From NCBI GenBank assembly GCA_001541255.1, contig LNQR01000032.1:18921-82920 (forward strand): a DNA stretch of 64,000 bases. The letters are read 5' to 3'. The stretch is from Candidatus Magnetominusculus xianensis. GTDB taxonomy: Bacteria > Nitrospirota > Thermodesulfovibrionia > Thermodesulfovibrionales > Magnetobacteriaceae. The number at the start of each line of letters is the position of its first letter. Position 1 is the first letter of the stretch. Shown piece by piece: positions 51,168 to 61,637 of this stretch. The notes beneath the pieces were generated by a model. It was not told where the DNA came from. It did not search any database and saw only the letters and a list, made by a program, of their open reading frames with translations. A program made the position numbers and the translations under genes.

Positions 51168-54100
51168 GCTATCGTCTCCGTTTTCTCTGTTTCTCTCTTA
51201 CCCGGCAGCCGCACAGTAAAGGTTGTACCTGCCCCCGGTGCGCTGTTTACGGTCAATAGCCCGCCGTGGCGCTTCACTATTTTATCACAAATTGCTAATC
51301 CCATGCCTGTCCCTTCATATTGCCCCCGGCCATGAAGCCGCTGAAATGGTTTAAATATCTTGTCTACATATTTCATATCGAAGCCAATGCCGTTGTCCGT
51401 AACTGCGATTTCATAGTATTGCCCGGAACTACCCGAACTATCTGTAAGATTAAGCCTTAGCGTTACCACCGGCACAACACCCTCTGCATGGAACTTTAAT
51501 CCATTTGCCGTGAGATTCATAAACAACTGGTGCATCTGCATAGGGTCTGCCTCAATAACGGGAAGCGAATCGAACTCCACGCGCCCGCCAGTACGCATAA
51601 GGCGCTCCTCAAGGTCTGAGACAATCCCTTGCATAATGGCGTTGAGATCAGTAGGCGTGAATGGTTTTGCGCGGGTCGTTATCCTCGAAAAACTCAGCAG
51701 CTCTTCAATAAGGCGCTGCATTCGGCTTGCCGCCCCCTGCATTCTTTGCAGGTAGTCAGCGGCGTCTTCCGTGAGGGATGAGCCGGTCTTGGCTCGCAGT
51801 CTGTCTCCGAAGGCTATTATCTTACGCAGCGGCTCCTGAAGGTCGTGCGAGGCAACGATAGCGAAGTCCTGAAGCTCCTGATTGCTGCGCTTCAACTCAT
51901 CAGAGTATCTTGAAATAGAGTTCTTTATCTCTACGAGTTCAGTTATATCTGTAATAAGGGCAAACGCCCCGTCTGCCCTGGCTGACCTGGCCCCATCGTT
52001 TTTTACAGGCGTTGCGTTTACACGCGTGTGCAGGAGCGTTCCGTCATCCGCCTGAAGCGTTACGGTTGCAGCAACCCCTACCCCCTTCCATAACTCACCC
52101 AACGCACCGCCAAATGCCCCGGCCTCTGCGTGGTGTACAGTGTTGAGAACGCCTCTGCCGATTATCTTTCTCCTCGTCGTTTTAAGCATATTTATAATTG
52201 CATCATTAGCACTGGTTATCTCATATGCGCGGTTAAGCTCAATGAAACCATCTGCCGTGCTGTTTATTATATTATAGTATTTTTCCTCTGTTTTTTTCAG
52301 GGCTTCCTCCACGCGTTTATGGGCGGTAGTGTCAATGCACTTACCAGCGATAAACCGCCGTCCCGAAGGGTCTTTAATTGGAAACCTGATTACAAGCCAC
52401 TGGTGCGGGCCGTCATCATGAGGGAACGTCTCTGCCATATCTATTGTCTTATTTACCGACAGTGCAACGGCGTCGTGTTCGCGCAGGGCATCGGCCAACT
52501 TCGCAGGGAAAATGTCCTTGTCTGTCTTTCCTATAACGTCTTTTGCCTCAACGTGGCTTATTTCCCTGAAGTTGTCGTTTACATAGACGTACTTACCTGT
52601 CTCGTCTTTCATAAACGCGGCAAGAGGGCTGTTTTTCATAAAACTCATAAACAGGTCTTCAGACATCTTGAGTTTCTCTTCAGTCTGTTTTCTCTGTATG
52701 ATACCAGCCAGAGTGTCTGCCATTGATTTGAGAAACTCTACCTCTATTTCATTGCTGGTATGGCCTTCCTTGACATATAGGTTAAGCACACCGAGAATCT
52801 TATCAGCCCCGGAAAGTATTGGTACGCAATAGTGACCATGAGACGATATGGTTGAATACGTTACGTCGTGAAGGTCGTCCAGTGTGTCTGTAAACATGAT
52901 TTCCTTCCTCGCCGCCGCCCTGCCGCATATACATTTATTTAATGGCACGTTATGGCAGAGTTCAAGTATCTTATCTGAAAGACCATGCTGTGCCTTCATG
53001 TCTAACTGGTTAGTCTCTTCATTAAACAAAAAGATACATCCCTTTGAGTCAATAGAAAGCCACTTGATGGACAAGACCAGGTTAATTATATGCTCAAGCT
53101 GACTATCAAGAGGAATCGGCTCAAGGGCAATGTCCAGCACCTGGCTGATTATTCTCTGTATGTCGAGATGACGTTCATTTATCTCCTCAGCGCGCTTACG
53201 CTCTGCAACCTCCCCCGACAGTTGTTCGTTGATTGCGGTTAGCGCTGCCGTCCGTTCCCTTACCTTTGCCTCGAGTTCTTCGTGTGCCTGTCTGATGGCC
53301 TCCTCATCTTGCTTGCGCTTTGTAATATCTATGACCATTATGATTATTATCTTATCGTCCCCATGGTCCATGCAGCTCATCATAGTTTCCACGGGAAAGA
53401 CTGTTCCATCTTTTCGTTTTCCACTCATCTCGTGCGTCTTGAATTCCTTTGTCAGGGTAAGCGCCTTCAGTACACGGCTGGGTTCGTCTGTTGTCAAATC
53501 AAAAAAGCTCCGGCCTGTCAACTCTTCTGAAGAATAACCGAAGATTGCCTCAGATGCAGGGTTCACAGATACAATCGTTGTATTGATGTCGGTAGTTATA
53601 ATGCCTGTGGGGACGTTTTCTACTATTGCACGGGTGCGTTTTTCGCTTAAGATCAACTCTTCTGTTTTTTTCATCAGACGGTCTCTGGATGCGGTGATTT
53701 CGTCAGCAAGGATTTTATAACGTTTTTCTATTACATACAATTGGTCGCCTTTAAGGTCTTTGGTATCATCAGTCTGGACAAGGCCAAGCTGCTCTTGTGA
53801 AAACATGGAAATGTTGGTGCTTAATCTCTCTATACGCCTTGTAATCATAAACATTATCAGCGTAAAAATTGAAACAAGAATGGCTGTTCCGGTTATCCCA
53901 ACCTTGATTTGAGTACCCGTTATTTCACTTTTCAACCTGCTTAGTTCACTTGTTGAAATCAGGGAGGCAAACATTATTTTTATCTCTGTCTCTCCGTAGT
54001 CAAGAAAGGATTTCCCTGTGAAAATATATTTTCCTTTGAGAGATGATACTAACGTGCCCGAAGGCAGTGTATCTGGGTTATTGCTTGCTATTATGACCGG

Positions 54101-54745
54101 CTCTTTTCCCATAATTAAAGCTAAGGCGGTATCTCTGTTGGCAGCGCCCTCTATTGACAGGAGGAAGTTATCGTCTAATGGGTGGGCCAGCATAAGTGTC
54201 GCCAGAGGTTTATCTGTTTCATCTGTAACGGTCTCAGACGCTATTATATATGGCACACCGTCTATCATCGTCATAAATGCCTGAGCACGGCTCATCTGGT
54301 TAAGCACTCCTCCCTTGCCTATCAAGGTGGATGGAATCGGCTTCATATCCTCGGTGTATACCTCTCTGGGATTACCTTCGGAGTCAAATAGAGCGGCGTA
54401 TGTGAAGTCGGCAATAAGCCTGAGCGCGGCAGTGCCAGGCAGCCAGGGCGGGATTTCATCCTGAGTAGTTATCAATTTGTTTTTGCCCCACTTATCACCC
54501 TTTACATAATCAACAATTGAATGTTGTTTTGACAACAAGACCGCGGTCTGGTGGAAACCCAGGACGTAAGTATCGAATCTTGCACGGTCTACTACAGAGC
54601 GTTTAGCAAGGCGGTCATGCAACTGTGAGTCTAACGCGGTCGATAACCGGCGGGTACTGTAATACCCTAAGCCCGCGCTGGCAATCACGCTGACTACCAC
54701 CGTGACAATGACCATCTTTAAGGTCAGCGGTATCCTGTTAAACAT
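51164..54745 (-). CDS. Multi-PAS/GAF sensor histidine kinase
   Basis: An 1193-residue membrane kinase. Two membrane helices (about 9-29 and 285-305) enclose a periplasmic Cache-like sensor domain. Inside follow a PAS domain (about 375-490), a coiled coil, a GAF domain with Cys pairs (CHNVPLNKCICG, about 540-690), two further PAS domains (about 705-815 and 825-945), a HisKA domain with the phospho-acceptor His in ASHDLQEPLRK (near 967) and an HATPase domain (GIGFDMKYVDKIFKPF, GTGMGLAICDKIV). It overlaps the receiver gene. The PstS-like gene ends 38 bases before it, suggesting the binding protein delivers the signal. Confidence 0.93.
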   Translation of the reverse strand: MFNRIPLTLKMVIVTVVVSVIASAGLGYYSTRRLSTALDSQLHDRLAKRSVVDRARFDTYVLGFHQTAVLLSKQHSIVDYVKGDKWGKNKLITTQDEIPPWLPGTAALRLIADFTYAALFDSEGNPREVYTEDMKPIPSTLIGKGGVLNQMSRAQAFMTMIDGVPYIIASETVTDETDKPLATLMLAHPLDDNFLLSIEGAANRDTALALIMGKEPVIIASNNPDTLPSGTLVSSLKGKYIFTGKSFLDYGETEIKIMFASLISTSELSRLKSEITGTQIKVGITGTAILVSIFTLIMFMITRRIERLSTNISMFSQEQLGLVQTDDTKDLKGDQLYVIEKRYKILADEITASRDRLMKKTEELILSEKRTRAIVENVPTGIITTDINTTIVSVNPASEAIFGYSSEELTGRSFFDLTTDEPSRVLKALTLTKEFKTHEMSGKRKDGTVFPVETMMSCMDHGDDKIIIIMVIDITKRKQDEEAIRQAHEELEAKVRERTAALTAINEQLSGEVAERKRAEEINERHLDIQRIISQVLDIALEPIPLDSQLEHIINLVLSIKWLSIDSKGCIFLFNEETNQLDMKAQHGLSDKILELCHNVPLNKCICGRAAARKEIMFTDTLDDLHDVTYSTISSHGHYCVPILSGADKILGVLNLYVKEGHTSNEIEVEFLKSMADTLAGIIQRKQTEEKLKMSEDLFMSFMKNSPLAAFMKDETGKYVYVNDNFREISHVEAKDVIGKTDKDIFPAKLADALREHDAVALSVNKTIDMAETFPHDDGPHQWLVIRFPIKDPSGRRFIAGKCIDTTAHKRVEEALKKTEEKYYNIINSTADGFIELNRAYEITSANDAIINMLKTTRRKIIGRGVLNTVHHAEAGAFGGALGELWKGVGVAATVTLQADDGTLLHTRVNATPVKNDGARSARADGAFALITDITELVEIKNSISRYSDELKRSNQELQDFAIVASHDLQEPLRKIIAFGDRLRAKTGSSLTEDAADYLQRMQGAASRMQRLIEELLSFSRITTRAKPFTPTDLNAIMQGIVSDLEERLMRTGGRVEFDSLPVIEADPMQMHQLFMNLTANGLKFHAEGVVPVVTLRLNLTDSSGSSGQYYEIAVTDNGIGFDMKYVDKIFKPFQRLHGRGQYEGTGMGLAICDKIVKRHGGLLTVNSAPGAGTTFTVRLPGKRETEKTETIA

Positions 54746-54783
54746 ACAGCCTGTGGATTACCTTAGCTGCGTGCGTGAAATTA

Positions 54784-55836
54784 TCAATTTGGCTCTCCGG
54801 TAAGTTCGTCGCCCGTGAATTTCCAGCCAGCCTTGCGTAAAACAGGTGCGGGGATAATTCCGAAACTCTTATCTACCTTGTCCAGATTGGACATTATGTA
54901 GTCAAGCAGTTTCTTTGCATTCGGTTTTGCCAGTTTTGGGTCGTCCCACGTGGTGAAATTCATTACCCTGTAGATGCTGTATTTTCCGGCGGCAACAGCA
55001 GCATCGTCCTGCGGAGAAACTCCATCGATGGTTAAAAACTTTATCTTATCCTTTGACCCGTAGGTCGCTGCCATCCAGAGGGTTTCGTATCCTATGGAAC
55101 CCTTAAGCGCCGCTACCTGGGAGAGCATATTGGGGATAGAACCGACTTCCATAGCCCTGGGGCTGAAGAGGTCTTCCTTCCCAAGAATCAGGCACCAGTG
55201 CCCCGGCCTCGTCTTACAGTGAAGCCTGACAACAGGTCTTATGTCGGCGTCCGGGCCGGGTGTGCCGCCCGTGGTCTTCAGCTCAGACCATTTGTGAATC
55301 TTACCCCTGTATATCTTTCTCAATTCTGCAAGCGAAATATTTGAAACAGGGTTTTCCTTGTTGACGATTATTGCCTTCGAGGAAACCCCCATCGTGTGAT
55401 ACTTAAGGCCGGGCAGACGGTCTGTATCTCCCGGCGGGCAGCACATTGCTGATATATCCACTGTCTTTTTCGAAGCTGCACCGGCAGCAATGCCGCACGT
55501 GCCCTCTTCGACAGCAATCTTAAGTCCGTTCTTTTTCTCGAATTCCCTCACCAGCGGCAGTACCGCCGGATATATCTGCTGGTCAAGGGCAAGGGCCAGG
55601 TCTGCCCCCTCTGCCCACGATTCATATTTTATCCCCTGCTTTATCCATTCAGGGGACATCTCAAAGACCTTCGCAGGGTCGCTGAAGGGCTGCCCGCGCA
55701 AGGGGTCTTTTGCCGCAGCATTAGATTCCGGGGTCTTTGTTTCAGCAGTTGCAGCGTTATACATTACACCCGAAGCAACTAACAACGACAAACATACTGT
55801 GCCCAAAAGATAAACCATTACCCTTGCTGCCTTCAT
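54784..55836 (-). CDS. PstS-like periplasmic binding protein
   Basis: A 350-residue exported protein: signal segment VMVYLLGTVCLSLLVASGVM, then a PstS/PBP-like domain with VEEGTCGIAAGAASKKTVDI, SSKAIIVNKENPVSNISLAE and IYRGKIHKWSEL. It probably binds phosphate or a similar anion in the periplasm. Several Cys (CCPPGD, RLHCKTRPGHWC) are unusual and may form disulfides. There are no pstCAB genes near; instead it is followed by the sensor kinase operon, so a signalling role is likely. GGAGGA precedes the ATG and a promoter-like pair is upstream. Confidence 0.82.
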   Translation of the reverse strand: MKAARVMVYLLGTVCLSLLVASGVMYNAATAETKTPESNAAAKDPLRGQPFSDPAKVFEMSPEWIKQGIKYESWAEGADLALALDQQIYPAVLPLVREFEKKNGLKIAVEEGTCGIAAGAASKKTVDISAMCCPPGDTDRLPGLKYHTMGVSSKAIIVNKENPVSNISLAELRKIYRGKIHKWSELKTTGGTPGPDADIRPVVRLHCKTRPGHWCLILGKEDLFSPRAMEVGSIPNMLSQVAALKGSIGYETLWMAATYGSKDKIKFLTIDGVSPQDDAAVAAGKYSIYRVMNFTTWDDPKLAKPNAKKLLDYIMSNLDKVDKSFGIIPAPVLRKAGWKFTGDELTGEPN

Positions 55837-55936
55837 ATGTTCCTCCTCCCTAACTCTGTCCCTGGTTCATAAAATGCCACTGTATGAATACATACATGGC
55901 GTTCCCCCTGTGTAAATCCACAATACGTATATCACA

Positions 55937-55965
55937 GAATAACACAATAATCGCGTATTTGTCAA
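55937..55965 (-). promoter_or_regulatory. Promoter of the PstS-like/kinase gene run
   Basis: On the minus strand TTGACA (55965-55960) is followed after 17 bases by TTATTC (55942-55937). The -10 matches poorly at its end, so activation by a regulator is possible. The coding start is about 100 bases downstream. Confidence 0.5.
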
Positions 55966-56052
55966 ACGTGCTTCACGATGCGGCATCGTCATTTCTCAAA
56001 AACGCAATACTCGCCCGAAAATATAAAGTATAGCTGTCTCGCGCAGCCCTGC

Positions 56053-57681
56053 TTATGCCGAGATTGCCGCCTTTGTTATCTCTTCGGCCTTTTTAAACAT
56101 AATGTCTTTTTCGTCTTCCGAGCGCGTCTCTATATAAAAGCGCACCTTTGGCTCAGTCCCCGAGGGTCTTATCAAGAGCCATGAGTTATCGTCAAATATT
56201 ACCTTTGTGCCATCTACGGTTATGATGTTTTTTACTGATTTTGACTTGCTGCCGAACGTTACAGAAGAGCCGGGTGTAAGGGTATCTTTTATCTTTGACA
56301 GTTTCTCTACGAGGGGTTTACCAACAAGGGCGCGGTCAACTTCCACGCCTGACCTGTCCGGGTAGAAGTACCCAAACTCCTCCTGCACATCTTTAAAATA
56401 CGCCCCGATTGTCTTTCCGGTTAACATCATCATCTCTATTGCTATGAGCAGACCAAACATCGAGTCCTTCTCAAGCGTATGGTTATAGCCGGAGATGCCG
56501 TCGCTCTCCTCAAATGTTATAATTGCTCGTTCTGTTGCTGAGGGAAGCATGAACGGCCTAAAATTTTTAAATCCCACCATTGTCTCTTTGAGCGTGACGC
56601 CAAGTTTTTCAGCTATCGCGTTGACAAAGTTGCTTGTGGCCACAGACTTTGCCACGACACCGGAGAGTTTCTTGTGCGTATGAAAAAAATGAAAGGCCAG
56701 CGCACCAAATGCATTCATCGGCAGTTCGGTAGTACCATCAGTGAATCTGATTCTATCGCCGTCGGGGTCCATAATAACGCCAAGGGTCAGAGCTGCTTTT
56801 GACGCCCTGAGTTCATCAGTTACCATCTGCATATTCTTTGACGATGGCTCAGGGGCAATACCCCCAAACAAATAATCGTTTTCCAGTCTGAGATAGTTTA
56901 TTTTATCTCCCATATCACCAAGCAGGCGCTGCGGCCTCCCGCGTGTTGAGCCGTGTACGTGGTCAACGCAGATGAACACGTCATTATCAGCAATAAACTT
57001 TTTTATCGCATCAAGGTCAATGGTCTTCTTTCTGTTAATGTATTTCTCGTACAGGGCAACGGGGTCTATGGTCTTGTAATTTTCGGCTTTGGCATCGGGG
57101 ATTATTACCCTGTCAGCCATCATCTTATTGGCAAACTTCTCTATGACCTCCGTTATCTCAGGGCCTGCCGGTCCGCCGTCTGAGGGGTTGAACTTATACC
57201 CGGCCCAGCGTGCCGGGTTATGTGAAGGGGTCAGATTGATGGATGCAGCAGCGCCAAGTTCCTCAAGTGCAGAGGAAAACTCAGGCGTTGTGGTCTCACC
57301 GGAGTAGTAAGCCGCAATCCCTGCACGATTTAAAAGCCCTATAGCCGTCATAGCAAAGTCCGGCCCTAAGAATCTGTTGTCATGCCCGACGATAACGCCT
57401 CTTTTTTGAATCTCTTTTAAATCCTTAACGCCGAGGGCCTCCATGACGGCAGGGTCCTCCTCCCTGAACATAGCAATAATAGCCTCTGTGACTATCTTCA
57501 TATTGTTAAAGGTATAGTCGAGGCCGATTTCACCACGCCAGCCGGAAGTCCCGAAGACTACGTTTGTCGGGTTGGTGTTTTCCTTTGCGAAACGTTCTAT
57601 GTCAGAGAGCAGCCCCACGTTTTCCTTTGGATTTGACAATATCTCTTTCCAGCACTCCGAAGCATCCTTGAAAGACGCCAT
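56053..57681 (-). CDS. Phosphoglucomutase/phosphomannomutase
   Basis: A 542-residue alpha-D-phosphohexomutase. The active-site Ser loop is LTPSHNPARWAGYKF, the metal-binding loop DPDGDRIRF, the sugar-binding loop TFEESDGISGY (EESDG) and the phosphate-binding loop IRPSGTEPKVRFY. It interconverts hexose 1- and 6-phosphates for surface-glycan or storage sugar synthesis. The N-terminal GTSGWRGEIG motif is complete. It is a single gene separated from mfd by the 315-base element-containing gap. The ribosome site is GGAGG before ATG 57681. Confidence 0.95.
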   Translation of the reverse strand: MASFKDASECWKEILSNPKENVGLLSDIERFAKENTNPTNVVFGTSGWRGEIGLDYTFNNMKIVTEAIIAMFREEDPAVMEALGVKDLKEIQKRGVIVGHDNRFLGPDFAMTAIGLLNRAGIAAYYSGETTTPEFSSALEELGAAASINLTPSHNPARWAGYKFNPSDGGPAGPEITEVIEKFANKMMADRVIIPDAKAENYKTIDPVALYEKYINRKKTIDLDAIKKFIADNDVFICVDHVHGSTRGRPQRLLGDMGDKINYLRLENDYLFGGIAPEPSSKNMQMVTDELRASKAALTLGVIMDPDGDRIRFTDGTTELPMNAFGALAFHFFHTHKKLSGVVAKSVATSNFVNAIAEKLGVTLKETMVGFKNFRPFMLPSATERAIITFEESDGISGYNHTLEKDSMFGLLIAIEMMMLTGKTIGAYFKDVQEEFGYFYPDRSGVEVDRALVGKPLVEKLSKIKDTLTPGSSVTFGSKSKSVKNIITVDGTKVIFDDNSWLLIRPSGTEPKVRFYIETRSEDEKDIMFKKAEEITKAAISA

Positions 57682-57996
57682 CTATACCTCCGTTATTCAC
57701 AATATTTTACCGGCTGCGGGCAACGCCCGCTCAATTGCCTGTGCGATTATTAAGTGTCTCATAATAGAACCAACTTGAAGAATGAGGGCTCTGCCCTCAA
57801 ACTCCCGGCAGGGAACTTGTCCCCTGCACCCCATCTACGGGGCTCTTCGCCCCTTTGAATCTATATTATTATGAGACAGTTAATAACTGCATATTATTGC
57901 ATCATGAACCAGATATTATTGTATCACGAACCCTGACGATTTATCTATATTCGCTGCGGGGTGTTATGACAAGGCTTTTTGAACTATGCGCTTTTT
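57682..57996. other. Intergenic region with multi-hairpin element
   Basis: This 315-base gap carries no gene. TGTCTCATAATA (57755-57766) and its inverted copy TATTATGAGACA (57867-57878) flank three successive stem-loops: GAGGGC/GCCCTC near 57784-57798, GCAGGG/CCCTGC near 57808-57827 and GGGGC/GCCCC near 57839-57853. Next to it a 22-base unit (ATATTATTGCATCATGAACC plus AG) is repeated in tandem with a few changes at 57891-57912 and 57913-57934. The first part looks like a small palindromic mobile repeat. Confidence 0.65.
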
Positions 57997-60900
57997 TTAC
58001 AAGTCTGCGGCAATTGTCTTAAAAAGACCTATTAAGAGACGCGGGATTTCTTCAATACCGATGTTCTTAAGCATGATCTCAAAACCAAGCGGCAGGAAAT
58101 GGAGCTTATGTCCATATTTCTTATGTTCAGACGCCATGCGGGCAAGCACATCTGTACCTTCTTCAAAAAACTGCACCTGTACCTTGCCGGTTAGCCGCTT
58201 TACAGAGGCCGCCCTTATTTTCTTGCAGAGTATCTTAACTCGCATCAGATTGAAAAGCGCCTCTGCCGGGGCTGGCAGCTTACCAAACCTGTCTATGATT
58301 TCGTCTTCGAGGTCGAAGATATCTGCCTCCTCTTTAGCCAGGGCAAGGCGCCGGTAGAAATTCAACCGAACCGAGACCTCATCGACATAGCCCTCCGGTA
58401 TATGGGCCTCTATTTTCAGCTCTATCACCGGCTCTTTCTCCTTCTCTATGGGTATTCCCTTAAGCCGTGATATTTCCTCCTCAAGCATCTCCATGTATGT
58501 ATCAAATCCAAGCGCATGAATATGCCCGGACTGCTCTGCCCCCAGCATGTTACCGGCACCGCGAATCTCCATGTCCTTCAGGGCAAGCCTCAGACCCGCG
58601 CCCAGATAACTAAGCTCCTGTATGGCGGTCAGGCGTTTTTTTGCGTCCGCTGATATCAGGTCCTCACCGGGTATAAAAAAATACGCATATGCCTTGACAT
58701 TACTCCTGCCCACACGCCCGCGCAACTGGTACAAATCGGCAAGCCCCATTGTGTCAGCCCTGTTTACGATTATCGTGTTGGCCGTTGGGATGTCTATGCC
58801 TGAGCCGATTATGGCAGTAGAGACAAGGATGTCTATTTTCTTTTTTATGAAGTCCAGCATAATCTCCTCAAGCTCGGAGTTGTTCATCTGACCGTGCCCA
58901 ACGGCAACCCTCTTGTCCTTGACCAGCCCCTTGACCATTGCCGCTATCTTGTCTATGTCTTTAATCCGGTTGTGGACGAAAAAGACCTGCCCCCCACGCT
59001 GAAGTTCCCTATGGAGGGCCTCTTTGATGATTTGCTGGTCAAAAACAGAGATGTTTGTGCGAACAGACTGTCTTAGCTCAGGGGCTGTCTCTATTGCACT
59101 CATCTTCCAGATGCCGGACAGGGACATCTGAAGCGTCCGAGGAATCGGCGTGGCGCTGAGCGTAAGGCAGTGTACCCCCGTTTTCAGCTCCTTTATCCTC
59201 TCCTTTTGGGCAACCCCAAACCGGTGTTCCTCGTCTATGATTAATAGTCCAAGGGCCGGTATGTCTAAATTCTTCCTCAAGAGTGACTGAGTCCCGATGA
59301 TTATGTCTATTTCACCCTTTGCCAGCTTCTTTAGCGTCTCATCTGCCTTCGATTTCATTTTAAACCGGCTGATGTAATCCACTTTTACCGGAAACGGGGA
59401 AAAGCGCTCTTTGAAATTCAAATAGTGCTGTTCACACAGTATTGTCGTCGGCACAAGGACTGCTACCTGTCTGCCGTCAAAGACGGCTTTAAAGGCCGCC
59501 CGCATGGCTACCTCGGTCTTGCCATATCCTACGTCGCCGCAGAGGAGCCTGTCCATGGGCTTGTCTGACTCCATGTCCTTTTTAATTTCCACTGCCGCAG
59601 AGATTTGATCGGGTGTTGGTTCATATGGGAAGAAATCGTCGAATTCGGCATGAAGCGGGCCGTCAGGACTGAGGGCGAATCCCTTTGCAACCTCACGCTC
59701 TGCGTAATGTGCTATGAGTTTTTCTGCCAGTATCTCTATTCTTTTTTTGGCCCTGCCCTTTGCGCGCTGCCATGTCTTGCCGCCTAATTTATCCAGACGC
59801 GGCAGCACTCCCTCCTCTGCCCAGTACTTCTTAATCAGATTTATACTGCCGACTGGCACATAGAGGCGTGCGTCGTCGGCATACCTGATTATCAGCATAT
59901 CATAGACAAAGTTGTCCGCCTGCTCCTGGCGCAGCCCCTCGAATATACCGATGCCGTGATCAAAGTGAACGATATAGTCGCCGGGCTTTAACTCCTCAAG
60001 TATCTTAAATATATTTGACATCCCGGGCTTCTTCTGAGTCCTGTGGCGCTGCACCTCTCCAAAAATCTCAGTCTCTGTCAGGACTATAAGCCCGTCTATA
60101 TATAATCCTTCGTTTAGCATACCTACTGTGATAAATATATTGCCTTCATAAGTGGCTGCGTCTTCTTTTTTTATCACAGGAACCGGCATGTTTGATTCAA
60201 TGAATATATCCTTAAGCCTCTCGCCCTGCGCCTTTGTCGCCGAGACTATCATCACACGGCAGCCATTGAGCAAACCGCTCACAGCCTGTGGAATTTCGGA
60301 AACCGATGTGCGCTCCTCCAGTAACACCCCAAGTCCGCTTAATGACAGGCTGCGGGCGTCAACACCCGTGGTGTCAAACGTGGTATCAGAAAGCACTGTT
60401 ACCGGTGGCGCCGCTGGTAACGTCTTCAAAAACGCCTTCCCCTCTGCCGCCGACTCTGCAAAAATAAACACGCGTGATACGTCAAATAATTCAATAAGAG
60501 AGCTTTGGCTGTCAATTGGACCGGCAGCGAATATTAGAGGAAATATGGAAATCTCATCAAGTGTCTTCGTAGTCCTCTGTGTCTCTACAGAAAACTCCCT
60601 TATTGAGTCAACCTCATCACCAAAGAACTCTATCCTGACGGGATTGTCCTTTGATACGGGGTAAAAGTCCAAGATATAGTTTCTTAGACTGCACTCGCCC
60701 TTGTCAATAACCAGGGCAGTCTGTTTATAGCCGAAGGACAGGAGTTTTTTGAGTGAATCCTCCCTTGATTTCTCATCACCCTTTTTGATTAAAAAATAAT
60801 CGAGCTGTGAGATATTTAACGGCGTTGTAATGGTCTTAATGGAGGCCATTGCCGATGCGCCCTTGTCGGTTGTGGCGAGGATTTCCACAAGCGCCCCCGT

Positions 60901-61152
60901 AGAGGCGGAATCGTCAGGGGCGGGAAGCCGGAGAATCGGTTTAGCCCCGGTTATTGCCGCAAAGAAGTCATAACTTTCAGATAGTGAATTGAAATCGTCG
61001 TCTGAGTTTGTTATAAGCAGGAAGCTCTCCCTGTGCTGAGTTAATAACAGCGGCAACAGGCTGCCCTTGAGATTATATATCCTCTCATGTATTGGTGGGG
61101 GACTCAGGCATGGACTGAGATGCTCTTTGATTGTACTTAGTATGTTTTTCAG
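57997..61152 (-). CDS. mfd: Transcription-repair coupling factor Mfd, CTG start
   Basis: A 1051-residue Mfd, which removes stalled RNA polymerase at DNA damage and recruits UvrA. The polymerase-interaction domain opens [20 protein letters not shown]. The motor has Walker [21 protein letters not shown] in [29 protein letters not shown] and the TRG-type LRGRVGRS. No ATG, GTG or TTG lies before the conserved N-terminal [10 protein letters not shown]. The frame is open back to CTG 61152, which overlaps the rfaE2 stop as CTGA and gives [11 protein letters not shown], so CTG is the likely start. A TTG at 61056 would lose part of the first domain. Confidence 0.93.
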   Translation of the reverse strand: MKNILSTIKEHLSPCLSPPPIHERIYNLKGSLLPLLLTQHRESFLLITNSDDDFNSLSESYDFFAAITGAKPILRLPAPDDSASTGALVEILATTDKGASAMASIKTITTPLNISQLDYFLIKKGDEKSREDSLKKLLSFGYKQTALVIDKGECSLRNYILDFYPVSKDNPVRIEFFGDEVDSIREFSVETQRTTKTLDEISIFPLIFAAGPIDSQSSLIELFDVSRVFIFAESAAEGKAFLKTLPAAPPVTVLSDTTFDTTGVDARSLSLSGLGVLLEERTSVSEIPQAVSGLLNGCRVMIVSATKAQGERLKDIFIESNMPVPVIKKEDAATYEGNIFITVGMLNEGLYIDGLIVLTETEIFGEVQRHRTQKKPGMSNIFKILEELKPGDYIVHFDHGIGIFEGLRQEQADNFVYDMLIIRYADDARLYVPVGSINLIKKYWAEEGVLPRLDKLGGKTWQRAKGRAKKRIEILAEKLIAHYAEREVAKGFALSPDGPLHAEFDDFFPYEPTPDQISAAVEIKKDMESDKPMDRLLCGDVGYGKTEVAMRAAFKAVFDGRQVAVLVPTTILCEQHYLNFKERFSPFPVKVDYISRFKMKSKADETLKKLAKGEIDIIIGTQSLLRKNLDIPALGLLIIDEEHRFGVAQKERIKELKTGVHCLTLSATPIPRTLQMSLSGIWKMSAIETAPELRQSVRTNISVFDQQIIKEALHRELQRGGQVFFVHNRIKDIDKIAAMVKGLVKDKRVAVGHGQMNNSELEEIMLDFIKKKIDILVSTAIIGSGIDIPTANTIIVNRADTMGLADLYQLRGRVGRSNVKAYAYFFIPGEDLISADAKKRLTAIQELSYLGAGLRLALKDMEIRGAGNMLGAEQSGHIHALGFDTYMEMLEEEISRLKGIPIEKEKEPVIELKIEAHIPEGYVDEVSVRLNFYRRLALAKEEADIFDLEDEIIDRFGKLPAPAEALFNLMRVKILCKKIRAASVKRLTGKVQVQFFEEGTDVLARMASEHKKYGHKLHFLPLGFEIMLKNIGIEEIPRLLIGLFKTIAADL

Positions 61153-61637
61153 CTATATGCTTCCAGTATCTTGTTAATAATCCCTGTTGTTGACATCCCC
61201 GCGACATATGGCAGACTGTACACATCCGGCACGATTGACGACCCTACGATGTCTTCTTTTCTCCAGTCTCCGCCCTTCACAAGGATATCCGGCCTCAGCG
61301 CCGATATTACCTCAATCGGTGTATCCTCGTCAAATATCAAAACGTAATCCACAGCCGCAAGGGCAGACAACACAAGCGCCCTCTCTGCCTGCGTGACAAT
61401 CGGTCTGCGGGGCTTTAGTCTTCTGACAGAATCGTCTGAGTTCACGGCAACTATAAGCATATCACCAAGCGCCCTTGCCTCTTGCAGGTACTGGACATGT
61501 CCAGCGTGGATTATGTCAAAGCACCCGTTGGTAAAAACTAACTTCTTCCCCTTATTATTCACACTATTATTAACACTGGCACGAAATTCTGCGATGATTC
61601 TAACCAGCTCATTAAGGGGGTGAATCTTATTTGTCAT
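61149..61637 (-). CDS. rfaE2: Heptose 1-phosphate adenylyltransferase
   Basis: A 162-residue nucleotidyltransferase of the RfaE domain II/HldE C-terminal type: [19 protein letters not shown] contains the HxGH site, and [32 protein letters not shown] and DILVKGGDW follow. It makes ADP-heptose for LPS inner core. The stand-alone form is common outside Enterobacteria. Its start overlaps the DUF202 stop by four bases and its stop overlaps the mfd start codon, so the genes are coupled. The partner kinase gene (rfaE1) is not in the window. Confidence 0.94.
   Translation of the reverse strand: MTNKIHPLNELVRIIAEFRASVNNSVNNKGKKLVFTNGCFDIIHAGHVQYLQEARALGDMLIVAVNSDDSVRRLKPRRPIVTQAERALVLSALAAVDYVLIFDEDTPIEVISALRPDILVKGGDWRKEDIVGSSIVPDVYSLPYVAGMSTTGIINKILEAYS

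Noticed and set aside
52130..52726. 198-codon frame opposite the histidine kinase
   Set aside because: The minus strand encodes conserved PAS domains here; the opposite frame has no recognisable features.
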